Assembly: GCA_027604185.1 (NCBI GenBank)
Contig: JADGKB010000012.1
Span: 1 to 64,000 of the forward strand
DNA length: 64,000 nt
Source: Boothiomyces macroporosus
Lineage: Eukaryota; Chytridiomycota; Chytridiomycetes; Rhizophydiales; Terramycetaceae
Direction of reading: 5' to 3'
Under the pieces are notes generated by a model that was not told where the DNA came from, did not search any database, and worked only from the letters and a program-made list of their open reading frames with translations. Both the position numbers and the translations under genes were made by a program. This document shows, one piece after another, positions 23,743 to 35,383 of the stretch (position 1 is the stretch's first letter; each line of letters opens with the position of its first letter).

Positions 23743-24357
23743 ATGGGTGCATACAAATATCTTGAAGAACTCTACAAAAAGAAGCAATCTGACGTTTTGC
23801 GTTTCCTCCTCAGAGTCAGATGCTGGGAATACCGTCAATTGAACGTTATTCACAGAGCTTCCCGCCCATCTCGCCCAGACAAGGCTCGTCGTTTGGGTTA
23901 CAAGGCTAAGCAAGGTTACGTTGTTTACCGTGTTAGAGTCCGCAGAGGTAACAGAAAGCGCATGGCAAAGAAGGGTGCTACTTACGGTAAGCCAGTCAAC
24001 CAAGGTGTTTCCCAACTCAAATTCCAACGTTCATTGCGCTCTGTTGCTGAAGAACGTGTTGGAAAGAGATGCCCTAACTTGCGTGTCTTGAACTCTTACT
24101 GGGTAAACCAAGATGCCACCTACAAGTTCTATGAAGTCATCCTTGTTGACCCATCCCACAAGGCTATCCGCCGTGACCCACGCATCAACTGGATCGCCAA
24201 CCCAGTCCACAAACACCGTGAAATGCGTGGACTTACTGCTGTTGGAAAGAAGAACCGTGGTATTGCCAAGGGTCACAGATTCAACAAGACTATTGGTGGT
24301 GGTCGCTATGCTTCCTGGCTCCGCCGCAACACTTTGTCTCTCCGCAGATATCGTTAA
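23743..24357 (+). CDS. RPL15: 60S ribosomal protein eL15
   Basis: Intronless, 204 aa, the normal eL15 length. Starts [18 protein letters not shown] and ends in the family-typical SLRRYR, with long basic stretches ([20 protein letters not shown]). Codons differ from the neighbours: CGT/CGC arginine and C-ending codons are frequent, as in highly expressed genes. It is a structural protein of the large subunit near the exit tunnel. Confidence 0.98.
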   Translation: MGAYKYLEELYKKKQSDVLRFLLRVRCWEYRQLNVIHRASRPSRPDKARRLGYKAKQGYVVYRVRVRRGNRKRMAKKGATYGKPVNQGVSQLKFQRSLRSVAEERVGKRCPNLRVLNSYWVNQDATYKFYEVILVDPSHKAIRRDPRINWIANPVHKHREMRGLTAVGKKNRGIAKGHRFNKTIGGGRYASWLRRNTLSLRRYR

Positions 24358-24444
24358 AAGTGTTGTTGCAAGTATTTGTTGTTTGCTGCAATAAATTCAT
24401 CCTACTATATATATAATCTAAAAAATTATTTTTGTTGATCATCT

Positions 24445-25707
24445 TTATTGAGTACTTTGTGTTTCTGCAGCGATCTTTGCCTTCTTTTCCTTTTGCTTCT
24501 GCCCTCCTCTTCTGGTCTTTTTCTTGCTCTCTTCCTTTTCTATATCATGGTCAAGAGCAGCTTGTCTCTTTTGCCTCAAACTAAAGTTTGGATCTGGTTG
24601 CCAACGACTCCATTTTCTCATGTGCCCAATTTCATACAGCTCAAACATTTCCTCGACTAGATTAAAATCAATATACCCTCATCTGTGCGGACATTATTCA
24701 CTTGCTTTAACAATTGTGAATCAACAACTTCTAATTTATCCTTTGCCAAAAAATCAACTTTGCGTTCAGTAGAGTTGTTTGCGATCCAGATGTTTCCTGC
24801 GCTGTCAAAAGCAAAGCTCAAAGGCTCTCTTTCTAACTTGACAATCTTTTTTTGCTTGATGTGTTGTAAATCTGTCAAATCAAATAGTATGATATAGTTC
24901 ATCCTTTTGTTAGATAATTCTACTTTTCTAATAGCACAGCAAGAGTATTTGATGGCTGATGGGCTTTAAGCGCGACTACTGTTGGTTTGGATTCGCCCAA
25001 CTCAACGCCTGTTACAATGTCTAATTTCTGGAGCAGTTTACCAGTAGTGTAATTCCATACGCCTAACCAATCATCACCTCCGCCAGAAATCAAGATCTCT
25101 TTACTGTTCTCCAATGCCAATATTTTGGAAACAAAAACAGTGTGCCCCAATAAAAACCGATGGATATCGTAAGTCTCTGGATATCTGTTGACTCTGATTT
25201 TCTCATCTCTGTCCGATGTAACCAAATACTTTGAATCGCTCGTAAAGCACATATCGGTCAAGATTGATACATGCCCAATCAATAGCAACGGCTTTTCTTC
25301 AGGATTATCCACAACCAACTTGTATAAATCACCAAACTTATCCGCAACCATCAAGTACTTGGCATCTTTGGAAAATGATAAACCTAGGTTACAATGTAAT
25401 TACAAGTTGCTCGTTTCAAAATAGTTCGCTTGTTGATTACTTTGAGGGTTTGGGCGTCCCAGATTTGCAATTCCTTGTCGTCTGATACGAATGCCAACAG
25501 CTTCTTTGCTGGATGATAAACGATTGTTCGGAGTTGTTTCTTTGCATGTTGGTCGGTTGGGATGACTGTGGGAGCAGTCCCTAATGACTCTGAAATGGTG
25601 GTGATTTTTCCTGTCTTTGATTCGAGGATGACGATTTTGGCTCCAGTGACGAACAGCAGTTTATCCAGTCCTGTTAAAGTAATTACCAAGTGATATGGGA
25701 GTTGCAT
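24445..25707 (-). CDS. TRM82: tRNA (guanine-N7) methyltransferase non-catalytic subunit TRM82/WDR4
   Basis: WD-repeat partner of Trm8 that makes m7G46 in tRNA. Three 20-nt introns (25384-25403, 24904-24923, 24657-24676) give 400 aa from ATG 25707 (the frame upstream has only GTG). Key blocks: LMVADKFGDLYKL, then LIGHVSILTDMCF, YLVTSDRDEKIRVNRYP, FLLGHTVFVSKIL and ILISGGGDDWLGVWNY; DRDEKIRV is the Trm82/WDR4 signature. The C-terminus is a lysine-rich tail. It is convergent with eL15. Confidence 0.9.
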
Positions 25708-25744
25708 TTTTTCAAAAAAAAATCTCAAATTGCAATGCACAGGT

Positions 25745-27999
25745 TTATTTGGCAGATTTCTTGTTTGCGCTTATGCGAGAGCGGACCAATTCTCTGATGA
25801 CGTCTGCGCTACCGGTATTTGGATCTTGCAGAATGGTCTTGGTTTGCTCACTCAAGCCATTCAACTCGATAATTGACTCTTCCCTACTCTTACTAAAATC
25901 GCTGGGCTTAATATGCTGCAACAAGTAGTTGTTGGTTCTACATTAGAAATTATTTACTTTGAAAGTTCGGTAATCACTTTGACAAAGTCTGCAGTTGAAG
26001 TTAGGGATGATGTTTTGTTGAGGTCTTGAATATTCGCAATCAATTGGCTAGTAGATGATTCTAGATAATGTAACTTGTCAAGTAGCGGGGTTTGAATTTC
26101 GATTTTCAATCTTTCCAGTTCAGCACTGATTTGATTGATATCGTAGTTGTACCTTGGAGAGTTGCGCTCTACTTGGACAATGTCTTTCTGTCTCTGATTT
26201 AGCTCAGCTTCTAAGTGATCAAGGAACTCTTGTCTTCGTTGCAAATCTTGGCTGAAATATTCAAGGTTTTGATACTTTACTTCCTTTTCAGCAACAATCT
26301 TTTCTCTCTTTTCCAATTCAGAGTATTTTGCCCTTTGACCATCTATTTGCTTTTGAGCCTCTTCTCGCAATAACTGGAACTGTCGTTTTTCATTCTGCAA
26401 TTCCTGGTTTGAATAATCCAAGTCTTGGCACTTTCTTTTGTACTCGTTGGCATATTGATCAAGCTCTTCTTTGCTTTGAGCATTAAAATTCAATGAGTCT
26501 AGCCTGCTTTGTTCTCTGTTGCGATACTCTTCAAAGCTGCGCTGCTGCAACTCAAAAGCGTCTTCCAGCTGCGCAAACTCTTGCTTTTCTTTTTCAAACA
26601 AAAGAATAGCTTCATGGTAGGATTTTTCTCTTTCTTCCATAATTCTTTGAGCTTGCTCCAACTCGGCCCGTTTTTGTGTGTCTGTGCCAACAATGTCAAT
26701 GTTTGAGTTTACTTTAGACTGCCATTTTTCTTGCAATTCCAGCTCGAGTTTATCCAATCTCTGCTTCTCTGCGTATTGGAAATTTTCAAACTGTTGCTTT
26801 TGAAGTTTGAACTGAGCTTGCGCATCTTGTAGCTCTTTGCGTTCTCTTTCTAGCACTTGTATGGCTTCGTTATAGTGGGCAGCAGTATCTGCGGCACTGG
26901 CTTCATCTTTGAGCCTAGCGATTGATGCTTGATCATGCTGGAGTTGCTGTTGGGCATTTTTCAGCTCCTGCTCTTCCAACTTTAACCATTCTTTTGCTTG
27001 ACTTAGTTTTTCTTGCTCGGCGTAAAACTCTTGTTGCATGTGCTTGAATTCCAACTGCTCTTCATTAAACTTTTTGAATGCTTCTCTCAAGCTTGTATCT
27101 TCAGCATATATTCTCTGATTTTCTTTTGTTAATTCTTGGGCATAATTTTGAAGCCGCTCTTCTTCTAATTGACACCAATCAAGTTTGCTTTGCAACTCTG
27201 AAGCCAAAGCAGGTGAAACAGAGGTATTTCTACTTAACAATTCATCTCTGGTATTGTTATACAGCTGGCGGATATGGCCGAGTTCATTATTTACAGATTG
27301 GAACGCATCATGAGCTTCTTGTAGTTGGATAGCCAATACAGAGTTTGCTGCAACTACCTGTTGATACATGTCTGAATAGTACTGACACTGATCCTCAAGG
27401 GATAAATTTTGAATTTCAATGGCATCCCCATCTTTTTGCCATGTGATATCGCCGTTGGTTTCATTTTGATAATTTGGGTATGATTCGTATCCAGAATTGA
27501 CTGAATAGCTCGCATTTCCTTGATAGTGTTGATCAGGTTGGTAAGTGTCATTCATATGCTGTTCCAAAACTTTTTCAATTTCAGAATTTGAAGGTAATTC
27601 ATCGTCAAACTGTGTGCTTTGCATCAAAGGAGTGTTGGTACTTGAACCATGATCCATTTGAGCAGAAAGCAACGGCGGTTGGGTAGGGGACTTGTTTAAA
27701 GTTTGTTCCACTGCATTGCTAACATTGACATCCATGACAACTCTTGGCTGGTTTTGTAAATCAGGTGAGATAGCAGAATTCTGTCTTTTCTCTGAAGATA
27801 TCGCTGTTGCTTCACTGTGCTGTCCTATGGACTTTGTAGGTGATACCATTGTGATATTTTCCCTTTCCAATTGAATTTCAGGAACAGCGATCTCTGCTGC
27901 TGCCTGTTCCTTTTTCTTCTTTTGAAACTTTGCCAGCTAAGGTTATTTACTTATTACTTTAGATTTTGCCAGCAGTAACTTTGCTTCTCTGTCAGTCAT
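25745..27999 (-). CDS. golgin-like coiled-coil protein (GM130/BUG1 type)
   Basis: Two introns (27937-27957, 25938-25957) give 737 aa. The N-terminal 30 residues (KLLLAKSKLAKFQKKKKEQ) resemble the basic N-terminus of GM130 and yeast Bug1, which bind p115 and Golgi membranes. Residues about 40-190 are polar; 190-650 are almost unbroken heptad coiled coil, rich in Gln and Glu (QEFAQLEDAFELQQRSFEEY). It has no transmembrane segment, so a peripheral cis-Golgi tether is a reasonable inference. A generic coiled-coil protein cannot be excluded. The first exon encodes only 14 residues. Confidence 0.6.
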
Positions 28000-28253
28000 T
28001 CGATTGCTTTGCAAATTTTCAGAAACAAAAATTTGACACAAATGGAGGCTATTGAAGAGCTTAAGGTAATAGAAACAGTTGCGGGCCTTGCTGATTCATA
28101 CATGTTGTTGGATATCTCGATTCGCCTTCGCATATTGATTCCGCTCTAGCAACTTGCATAAATATAAAATTGTGGGGTTACCATAGCTACCTATTAATAA
28201 TTGATGGTGGTCGAATGGCTACTTGGCATTGATATTTCTTGCATAAAAACGCG

Positions 28254-28862
28254 ATGGTTCAAAAGCAAACAAACAGCCCAAGGCATTACAGCTTTTTTAG
28301 GAACATCTTGCTAAACTTTATATTTCCAACTATTCTATTTAGCGCAATAGTAAACTCTGTATCTGCAATCCAAGCGATATTGATTTCAACCATTTTACCT
28401 GTGATTCAGTTTGGCGTGGAACTGTATAAAACAAAATCAGTGGATGGGTTTTCTGTAGTAGTAGTGGTTTCAACTATTGTCACTGTTGTTATTTCAGTGA
28501 TATCTCACGATCCAAAGTTTGTTCAGTTTAAAGAAACGATTCAAAATTATCTGCTTTCAGCAACCTTGCTAGTTTCCTCCTTCTTCAATGTAAACCTTAT
28601 GGATCAGTATTATCCAGTAGAGCATTTGAAGGAGGATTTTGCAGAGACTAGCACTTTGCTAAGTAGAATCTGGAGTGGAGGTTTCTTTCTGGAAGCAACT
28701 TTAGACACTGTCCTTGTGTATACCGCACCAAAATATTTTGTTTTCCTATCGCCAATAGTAACCGTAGTGTGGTTATCTGTTCTATCTTTCTTGAATGAGC
28801 ACTTGATTGCCAAACTCAATGTGATCCGAAAAGACTCTATAGCGACAATTGAAAGTGAATAA
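28254..28862 (+). CDS. VC0807-like membrane protein, paralog 2 (divergent)
   Basis: 202 aa from ATG 28254, intronless. It keeps the family outline (LLNFIFPTILFSAIV, DPKFVQFKETIQ in place of DPKLILLKDSIQ, and a late GGFFLEATLDTVLVYT) but is the most diverged of the five and lacks the GIPPALEG turn. Helix number is about six. Function unknown. It faces paralog 3 tail to tail, 105 bp apart. Confidence 0.6.
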   Translation: MVQKQTNSPRHYSFFRNILLNFIFPTILFSAIVNSVSAIQAILISTILPVIQFGVELYKTKSVDGFSVVVVVSTIVTVVISVISHDPKFVQFKETIQNYLLSATLLVSSFFNVNLMDQYYPVEHLKEDFAETSTLLSRIWSGGFFLEATLDTVLVYTAPKYFVFLSPIVTVVWLSVLSFLNEHLIAKLNVIRKDSIATIESE

Positions 28863-28967
28863 AATAGGTATTTAATCTGTTTTGGTAGTAATTCAAATAT
28901 GTATTGGAGATTACAAGCGGGTACCTCATGAACAAGCATCGTCTTATTTAAGCTACTATTAAACAAA

Positions 28968-29636
28968 TTAAGGGTTTATTGGATTGCTGGCCGCATATTT
29001 CTTTCTAGCATTCATGACAAACACCATAGTGAATATACTCAACAGCCCCAAGACCACAAACAGCAGTGCATTTGAGAAATAGGCAAAGATATCAGTTGGA
29101 ATAGTGTAGATTAAAACAATTCTGATACAAGCTTCCATCAACAGTCCGATCGCCCAGATAATGCACAAGGTGTTGGTAGTTGACTTTACTTGCGGATTCT
29201 TCCATTTTTCATCCAATTCTCTTTGTGTGTCGGGATGGTGGCCAGAAAACTGACGGTTATACCTCCAAATCAAGTTTTCCTCCATGAATAGAGAAGTTCC
29301 AAATAGTATAGCTAGAAAAACAGTTTGGAATGAATCTTTTAGGAGAATTAGCTTGGGATCGTTTGTTAGTAGTACCACTGTGATTGAGAAAATGATTGAG
29401 ATTATTACCATCGCGCCAATGGCATCAATTTGTTTGGTTTTGTAGATATTTTGTATTCCTTCCAATGCGGGAGGAATTCCTGAAAGCACCAGAGCTAGCA
29501 CCAACGAAACCTTGCCTTGTAAAACTGCAATGATAACCATGGGGAGCACAATATCCATAACAATCATCTGAATGATTCCTTTCTTCATTTGCTTCTTTGC
29601 TTCGTTTTCTTGTGCTTGTCTGTCGCTGATACTCAT
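28968..29636 (-). CDS. VC0807-like membrane protein, paralog 3
   Basis: 222 aa, intronless. Very close to paralog 4: QGKVSLVLALVLSGIPPALE, NDPKLILLKDSFQT, ENLIWRYNRQFSG and LIYTIPTDIFAYFS are shared almost residue for residue. Six to seven helices. It ends with a short polar tail. The high similarity suggests a recent local duplication. Confidence 0.7.
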   Translation of the reverse strand: MSISDRQAQENEAKKQMKKGIIQMIVMDIVLPMVIIAVLQGKVSLVLALVLSGIPPALEGIQNIYKTKQIDAIGAMVIISIIFSITVVLLTNDPKLILLKDSFQTVFLAILFGTSLFMEENLIWRYNRQFSGHHPDTQRELDEKWKNPQVKSTTNTLCIIWAIGLLMEACIRIVLIYTIPTDIFAYFSNALLFVVLGLLSIFTMVFVMNARKKYAASNPINP

Positions 29637-30034
29637 TTAATGATTGTAGTCATTACCTTGTTCTTTTATTCTTTAGTTTCGGTTTGAGCGAGAAGGGCTG
29701 CACCGCCATTACCGAAATTCGGTAGAACAAAAACAGAAGTTGGTAAAGACCATTGCAACCTACATTGAACGATTTCGCAATGATTATATTCGCATTATGA
29801 ATTGGTTCCCTATATAGTTTATTAAAGCGATATCTATTTAAGACTGATTGTCAATAGATATTGAATGCTTAAACTTCTTTGAGTTCAAAGCAATCAGTCT
29901 TTGGGCTCAGATCTGATCGTAAAAAGATATTGCAAAGGCTTGGATGCAATCATGCAGACTTGTGCCTATTTAGCACCGCACGAAAACAAAGTAATACTAT
30001 GAACAAAATAATGAACATTAGAGGTAAATTATTT
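29637..30034. other. intergenic between paralogs 3 and 4
   Basis: About 400 bp, upstream of paralog 3 and downstream of paralog 4 (both minus). A plus-strand open frame here is a shadow running into paralog 4. No RNA gene seen. Confidence 0.45.
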
Positions 30035-30745
30035 TTATTGCTGATTATTCCCAATTGTTGCATACTTGTTCTTGACGTGTTTTACATACATGACACTGAA
30101 AAGCGCAAGAGATCCAAGCACAACAACCAACAAGCAGGGAGAAAGGTAACCGAGGATATCTGTAGGAATAGTGTAGATGAGAATAATTCTAATTGTTGCT
30201 TCAATCAGAAACCCGATTGCCCACACCATACATAATACATTAGTGACGTGCTTTACACGAGGATTCTTCCATCTTTCATCCATTTCTTTTTGAGTTTCAG
30301 GATTGTGTCCTGAAAATTGACGGTTGTACCTCCAAATCAAGTTTTCCTTCATGAAGATTGAAGTCCCAAAGAGCAGCCCCAACAAAACAGTCTGGATGGA
30401 ATCTTTTAAGAGTATAAGTTTAGCATCTGAAGTCAGTAGGACCACCACAATAGAGAATATAATTGAAATTATGACCATCACGGCAATAGCGTCAATTTGC
30501 CGTGTCTTGTAGATATTGTATAACCCTTCCAAAGCTGGCGGAATACCAGATAACGCCAAGGCTAACACTAGGGATACTTTTCCTTCCAAGATGCTGTATA
30601 TAACGATTGGTAGAATAATATTCATCATTACCATTTGCAATATTCCTCTTCTCATTTGTTTTCTTGCTGCTGCTTCATCTTGTTCTCTTGAGTGGTTGTT
30701 TTGGCTCCCTAAAACGGTAGTAGCGGAATTATTTTCACTGGTCAT
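30035..30745 (-). CDS. VC0807-like membrane protein, paralog 4
   Basis: 236 aa, intronless. Blocks: RKQMRRGILQMVMMNIILP, EGKVSLVLALALSGIPPALE, SDAKLILLKDSIQT (Asp-Ala where the others have Asp-Pro), ENLIWRYNRQFSG, LIYTIPTDILGYLSP. It has an extra hydrophilic N-terminus of about 25 residues. The body is closest to paralogs 1 and 3. Confidence 0.7.
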   Translation of the reverse strand: MTSENNSATTVLGSQNNHSREQDEAAARKQMRRGILQMVMMNIILPIVIYSILEGKVSLVLALALSGIPPALEGLYNIYKTRQIDAIAVMVIISIIFSIVVVLLTSDAKLILLKDSIQTVLLGLLFGTSIFMKENLIWRYNRQFSGHNPETQKEMDERWKNPRVKHVTNVLCMVWAIGFLIEATIRIILIYTIPTDILGYLSPCLLVVVLGSLALFSVMYVKHVKNKYATIGNNQQ

Positions 30746-31477
30746 TCTGAATGGTCTGGCGAACTGGTCCTTTTTATATTTTTTTTACGGCGCTTCAATT
30801 CGGCAAAAGCGAGTTGCAACCCGCCTTCAAAACTGCGGCAAGGAATACAAGGATGAATACATTATACAGCAAAGATCACCACAATATTATAATCCAATAT
30901 ATCTATAGTTTATCCAGGCTATTTCTACCAGAATAAACAATGTCCAAATAAATGGCAATTTCATTCAAAAGCACTATTAAAATCAAACTAGCCTAATTGA
31001 TCTCCTGACTTTGGAGTAAGTACTAGTGGCAAGATCCCACAAACTTGATGTTGAAATTTATTGGCGCCACGAATGCAAGTTTATTGAATTAGACTGCTAA
31101 CGCTTATATAGATCAATAAAATTGGCCGCACTGCCTCATAGAATGACATATTCAAAAACTGATTAACTCACCATATTACATAATGCAAAAACTAATAGTG
31201 GCTTGCGGCTCCTTTGAATTGCAGCAAAGAATGGCGCTCCAAAGATAAGAAAAGATATGATAGTAACTCGCATTATCACTGCTCAGTCCTTCTTTTTAGT
31301 TGATCGTAACACCAGAAAATCCAAGTCTTTTTGTTTGAAACAACGGCCTTTGTGACCCTCTTTGGAATCGGATAAAAACATTCTCTGGCCCGAACCTAAC
31401 GAGCTCGATAGCCGGCCGTTTCTTGTGGCTGACTCTTTCTTGTCCTTATAAATCGAAGAACGTAAGCAGTTGGTGCA
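30746..31477. other. intergenic between divergent paralogs 4 and 5
   Basis: Longest gap in the window, about 730 bp, between two divergent family members. A/T rich with scattered stops in all frames. No gene or RNA recognised. Confidence 0.5.
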
Positions 31478-32215
31478 ATGTCCAAAGACACAGCAATCGA
31501 TATTCCAATGAAAGACTTGAACAAAAAGGATTCGAGTCATGGAGTGCCAAACAGCAAATATGCCAGAAAGCTGCGCAATGGAATCATAAGAACTGTTACC
31601 ATAAACTTTATAATGCCGTTAATTATCTATGGAATCCTGTCGGAGAAGATATCTTTGGTTTGGGCGCTTATTCTCTCTGGTATTCCGTCAACCCTTGATG
31701 GCATGTACTATATTTACAAAACTAGAAAACTAGACGCTTTGGCTTCAATTGTTGTACTCTCTATTGTATTTTCTATTGTGGTAGTGGTAGCCACGGATGA
31801 TCCTAGACTAATTCTACTGAAAGATTCCATAATGACTTTGTTCTTCTCTACTGGCTTCTGGCTGTCCCTGTTGTTGAAGGAAGACTTGATTTGGGGGTTC
31901 TATCGTCAGCTTAGTGGAAGTCATCCAGTAACAGTACACACATTGGATAAGATGTATCAAAATCCATTCGTACAAAAGACAACCAGGATAATGTGCATGG
32001 TTTGGGGAACAGGGCTTTTATTTGAAGCTGCCACCAGAATCGTTTTGATTTACACAATATCTACGTATGTACTAGGATACGTTTCCTACTTTTTGTTCTT
32101 TGGTGCAATGACAGGTCTATCGTGCTGGACTTTTTGGTACATTCAGAAAACCCAAGTGCTTAAAATGAATCCGGAACAGGAAAAGCAAATAGAAGAAGTA
32201 ACTGAAGACGTATAA
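31478..32215 (+). CDS. VC0807-like membrane protein, paralog 5
   Basis: 245 aa, intronless. SEKISLVWALILSGIPSTLD, DDPRLILLKDSIMT and LIYTISTYVLGYVSY place it in the family; it is longer, with extra polar residues at both ends. Its stop lies 16 bp before the stop of the convergent SAS-6-head gene. Confidence 0.7.
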   Translation: MSKDTAIDIPMKDLNKKDSSHGVPNSKYARKLRNGIIRTVTINFIMPLIIYGILSEKISLVWALILSGIPSTLDGMYYIYKTRKLDALASIVVLSIVFSIVVVVATDDPRLILLKDSIMTLFFSTGFWLSLLLKEDLIWGFYRQLSGSHPVTVHTLDKMYQNPFVQKTTRIMCMVWGTGLLFEAATRIVLIYTISTYVLGYVSYFLFFGAMTGLSCWTFWYIQKTQVLKMNPEQEKQIEEVTEDV

Positions 32216-32231
32216 TATATATATTTAATAC

Positions 32232-34164
32232 TTATCTTTGTCTCGAGGTTGACCGTGTATTTTTTATCAGCGTGCCCTGAGTCTGTACTGGGATTTTGTT
32301 GTAATAATACACTGGACGAGAAGGAATTACTGAAATATTCAATTTCTTTTCTGCCATACGCTCTGGTTTGGGAATAGGAATGGCTTGGTGATTCACCAGC
32401 ACAGAGTCCGTATTATACATATTGTATTCGTATCCGTGGCCGTGGGATACATCTGTTCGAGGAATACTACCATTCTCAAACTTGATATTCTTGTTTGGTC
32501 GGTCAAGTAAAACGAAAAGCCCGTGGTTGCGTTGGTTAACTGCAGTCAAGATTGAATCGAGTCTTTTACGACAAGTTTGTATTTGATTCTTGATTGAACT
32601 GTATTTTTTCTTTAGGATGTCTTGAAATACTGAATAATCTGTAGAGTTGAATTCAACTTGTATTCCCGAACGTATTTGATAGTACAGGTATTCTGTAAAT
32701 ATAAGAGTCGCTTTCAGTTGATCTGGCTTGACTTCTTTTTTCATTAATTCGCTGCACTCGTTCCCTTTTTCCTTTTCCCTTTGTAGTTCAATGGCTAATT
32801 GAACGTTATATCTGTCGCGCTGTTCTACACAACCAGTCATATAATCACCACTAATTACTCCTATCACACCCTCTGCACCTTTAGGATCATGAAAACCGAC
32901 TTTTGCATTCCTGTTGAAAGCAAATACATGTGGATCTTTTGGCTTTCCAACTGTTCTTGACAGCAAAGGAGCCAGTGTTTTCTTGCTTTGGTACTTTTCA
33001 TCCAATTCAATATTACTAATCATATCATGGAAAACCTGCGGTGTAATATCAATCGAGGTAAAGTGAAAGAATATATCTTGTGAATCTGTAATAGTTATTC
33101 TATATATTGGCGGTTTGTTTTCATAATTCTATGTTAGGAACACATTACTAAATAGTAAAATGTAAATGTCAACTGCCTGGTTGTTTCAGTGCCGTCTGGA
33201 TGTGTCGTAGGAACTGGAATTGTTTTGGAGTGAATGGGATCAGAAACTACCTTATCGTCCCTGTCTTCTTGCTTACGTCGTGCATTCGCGGCTGAAGCAA
33301 ACAGTTTATCTTGTGTTTTCCAATAGTCTATATTTACTTCATGATTATATAATTCTGAAGAAGATAAAAGGATCGCTGGTTGATGGATTGAGACTGTATT
33401 CATCACTTGGATCAAGTTATCATTTATCTCGTCGTATTCTTTCTATGATTAGGCTGTAGTACTTGAATCGTGCTGGTATAGTCCAGAATATCCTTCTTGA
33501 CATCATTCCATGCAGAAGGAGTGAATTCAATTTCAACTAAATCTATTTTTCGATATTCCTTTACAATTTCAAGGAGCTTTAAGGATGCTACTTGCTGGTT
33601 TGGATTGACTTGAAGAACAGCTTTGAAAGCATTAGGGTTGGAGGCCACGTTATTTGCAATTTGTTGGATCATGTATCCAAATCTTCTAAAAGTTTCTTGG
33701 AATCCATTCCCAGCCAATGTAGGTAACCTCCATTTCATTTGCTTCAAAATAGACTTGAATGAGAACGGGTTACAGTTGAACGTCCAGTGAAAGAAGATAT
33801 CGTCAATTGGATCCATTATTACGATTTTGTGAGCTTGCGGAAATGGCCTATCAAAATCAGAAATGATTATAAGTCGAACTGTTTTTTGTATTTCTGAAGG
33901 TACTTGCTTTCCATTTTGAACAGTAAATTGCCTAATCGTAATTGGAATATCTAGCGTCCATCTGCTATGGTTGTAAAGACTAGTAGCTGGTCTTTGCTCC
34001 TGGATGACTTTGTCGTCTGCTTCATCCTCTGTGATTCGTGTAGAAAAAGATGAAACATGTTCATTAGAAAGGTTACTTCCCGGAACTGTTACCGGTTTAG
34101 GTGGATACAGACTTTGTATTGGCAAAACTTTATGAATAGGTTGAACTTCAAAGAGCGAGTTCAT
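32232..34164 (-). CDS. protein with two tandem SAS-6 N-terminal (XRCC4-fold) head domains
   Basis: Two 20-nt introns (33443-33462, 33129-33148) join three frames into 630 aa. Residues about 68-225 resemble the SAS-6 head: a long strand, then DDIFFHWTF (121-129), FKSILKQMKW, and near the end FKAVLQVN and LLEIVKEYRKIDLVEIEF, the position of the SAS-6 LxLVExNxFKxLxHLSLKF block. Residues about 325-505 repeat the pattern: YRITITDSQDIFFHF (341-355), TPQVFHDM, then LKATLIFTEYLYYQIRSGIQ. SAS-6 heads dimerise to build the ninefold cartwheel of centrioles. The long coiled coil of true SAS-6 is absent; only a short helical stretch follows head two. The frame is open upstream from a GTG; I use ATG 34164. 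Role inferred: basal body or related. Confidence 0.6.
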
Positions 34165-34287
34165 GAACGCGAAGAAAACAAGACAAATAACAGAAATCAC
34201 TCCTCGTATAACAAAATATTAAACACAGCTCGCTATTCGAAAGGAAATTATCTGTTGTTTTTGGTGTATTTTTTTTCCGAAAAAGCA

Positions 34288-35323
34288 ATGCAGACCACTG
34301 CGGATAAAATGCCGTCGCCGTTCGTAGAGATAGTGTCCGTACTCTTTATGGTCTTTTCGCTCTTTTCCGTCCTAGTAGGCGGGCTATTTTTAACAATATT
34401 CTGCTTGTATGTACATTGGACAACTAGACTGTTGGCAATACTTTACCTTACATGGATATGGTTTGACAGAAGCACTATGGACCATGGAAGATATCAACCA
34501 AATCTTATCAAACATATTAGAGAGTGGCCGGTCTGGGAAAACGTTCGATCTTACTTTTCTGCCAAGCTGATCAAGACTGCCGATTTAGATCCAACGAAAG
34601 CTTATATCTTTGCCTGGTATTTATCTTTAACGTAGCCATCCCCACGGAGTCTATTGCTTCTCATACTTTATCAATATTTTCTTCAACCCACGCTTTTACC
34701 AGTTATACGATGGTATAAGATTGTTTCAATGCACCCTTCCAATCAACTTTTTGATTCCAGGCTGGAGAGACTATATTCTATCCATTGGAACGGTTGGATC
34801 TTCCAAATCAGCAATTTCAAATGCTCTAAAGCCTGGGACAGCTTTAGCTCTGTTTGTTGGAGGTGCCCGTGAATTCCATCATATGAAAAGAGGTGAAATA
34901 CTATTAATTCAGGTACAATGGATCTAGTATTGAATAGCCGTAAAGGGTTTATAAAGATCGCTCTTACCCAAGGTGCTTCTTTAGTTCCAGTGCTTGGATT
35001 TGGTGAAAATGACATTTTCGACAGAGTAGACAACCCAAACTTTTCAATATTACATAAACTCGCCAAATTGGCCAAAATGGCTGCTCCGTTATTTTCTGGT
35101 AGATATGTAATTTTACCGCACAAAGTTCCCTTGGTCACCGTAGGTAAACAACGGTTAATTAGCAGTAGGCGAACCCATCCATGTAGAGAGAAGGGAGAAC
35201 CCTTCGCAAAAAGAAATCGACGACTTGCATGAAGTGTACTGCGAAGCGTTAATGAATATTTATGAGAAATACAAGGACGAATACCATGCGGATAGATTGA
35301 CTGCCATGCGCTTCGTTTCCTAA
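34288..35323 (+). CDS. DGA1: diacylglycerol acyltransferase 2 (DGAT2/DGA1)
   Basis: ER/lipid-droplet enzyme that makes triacylglycerol from diacylglycerol and acyl-CoA. Three introns (34617-34635, 34893-34912, 35144-35165; 19, 20, 22 nt) give 324 aa. Residues about 15-60 hold the membrane hairpin, then YIFACHPHG with the catalytic HPHG (111-114). The first intron splits the Cys codon directly before HPHG. Next come VGGAREFHHMKRG, DLVLNSRKGFIKIALTQGA, VPVLGFGEND and, after the last intron, VGEPIHVERRENPSQKEID. Each intron cuts a conserved block, so the splice sites are well fixed. Confidence 0.93.
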
Positions 35324-35383
35324 TATAATCTGCTAATTGACTGTTATTTCAACGCTTTCTTTTTTTCATTTTTTCAATCAGAA

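Noticed and set aside
23737..24394. Long antisense and alternate-frame ORFs over eL15
   Set aside because: Highly biased codons in a ribosomal protein gene produce shadow ORFs; no homology in those frames.
26499..27551. ORFs on both strands within the golgin region
   Set aside because: Repetitive Gln/Glu codons of the coiled coil create shadow frames; the 638-codon main frame explains them.
28042..28152. 36-codon ORF before VC0807 paralog 2
   Set aside because: Too short, no recognisable product and no convincing splice extension.
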